Assembly (NCBI RefSeq): GCF_024753145.1 | Contig: NZ_JANUGU010000002.1 | Span: 620,001 to 684,000, forward strand | Source: Massilia terrae | Lineage (GTDB): Bacteria > Pseudomonadota > Gammaproteobacteria > Burkholderiales > Burkholderiaceae_D | Length of the DNA stretch: 64,000 nucleotides | Reading direction: 5' to 3' | Part shown: positions 63,878 to 64,000 of the stretch, piece by piece | Position numbering within the stretch: position 1 is the stretch's first letter | Layout of the letters: every line of letters starts with the position of its first letter | Notes under the pieces: model-generated | Told to the model about the DNA's origin: nothing | Databases searched by the model: none | What the model saw: the letters and a program-made list of their open reading frames with translations, nothing else | Translations under genes and position numbers: made by a program

Positions 63878-63911
63878 AGCCGTCATTCCCGCTTTCGCGG
63901 GGATGACGTTC
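63878..63911. repeat. Dispersed palindromic repeat
   Basis: ATTCCCGC and GCGGGGAT arms with CGTCA flanks; a diverged member of the family found at 25655, 27485, 29371, 55815 and 58233. Confidence 0.6.
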
Positions 63912-63955
63912 TCGTATAAAAACGATTCCGCAATTAACGCTGCCAGCGGCTTCGC

Positions 63956-64000
63956 CTAGGCCTGCGCCGCAATCTCGCGCAGTGCGCGCTCGAACACCTC
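63956..64000 (-). CDS. C-terminal end of an unidentified gene (cut by window edge)
   Basis: The minus strand reads EVFERALREIAAQA followed by TAG at 63956-63958. The coding bias and the repeat just downstream fit a real gene end, but only 14 residues are visible, so no family can be named. Confidence 0.5.
   Translation of the reverse strand, partial: EVFERALREIAAQA

Overview
The window looks like a chromosomal segment of a high-GC betaproteobacterium of the family Oxalobacteraceae, most likely Massilia or a close relative. This is judged from the overall G+C and codon bias, the DUF4214/RTX-like giant surface protein, the rpsU-yqeY-dnaG-rpoD order, the RpoD sequence, and many short dispersed palindromic repeats. 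The placement is an inference from gene content; no alignment could be run.

Layout. 1-9.3 kb: a Thr/Val/Ala-rich surface protein, a FecR-domain protein, a CHASE2 class III nucleotide cyclase, a lipoprotein with a predicted outer-membrane barrel, a VanZ-like protein and a Crp-family regulator. Two near-perfect TGTGA-N6-TCACA sites lie upstream of the first two genes, so a cyclase, a possible cAMP receptor and candidate targets sit together. 9.4-23.9 kb: a tightly overlapping polysaccharide/glycolipid operon (Wzm/Wzt exporter, FkbM methyltransferase, a double glycosyltransferase, three large membrane proteins resembling GT-C enzymes, a HAD-UbiA fusion, a GT2 enzyme and a GtrA flippase-like protein). 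23.9-29.3 kb: a LOV-type hybrid histidine kinase, an RhlE-like helicase, an orphan anti-sigma-like protein and a LON-domain protein, separated by palindromic repeats. 29.5-33.0 kb: an unusual operon joining a NitT/TauT-type ABC importer to a SCO1 protein and a membrane-anchored cupredoxin, divergent from a CHASE-PAS histidine kinase. 35.5-41.7 kb: glycine-zipper protein, diguanylate cyclase, ArsR/AHSA1 pair, DUF885 hydrolase and DUF1801 protein.

41.7-48.4 kb: an ECF sigma/anti-sigma pair divergent from an exported subtilase, followed by a low-complexity exported protein, a DUF4382 lipoprotein and a second subtilase. 48.6-51.3 kb: a DNA adenine methyltransferase preceded by a LexA-like box and followed by a probable restriction gene split by one in-frame stop, ending beside a CAU-anticodon tRNA. 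51.5-56.8 kb: the macromolecular-synthesis cluster rpsU-yqeY-dnaG-rpoD on the minus strand. 57-64 kb: housekeeping genes (BaiN/YhiN-type flavoprotein, YbiB, DAHP synthase, TPR-glycosyltransferase, TsaD, EEP-family phosphatase/nuclease) and the last codons of one more gene.

The most interesting parts are the local cyclase/Crp/site arrangement, the ABC-SCO1-cupredoxin operon, the sigma-factor/subtilase island and the SOS-box-associated methylase with a broken partner. Functions are read from motifs in the translations; all promoter, operator and terminator calls are by eye.
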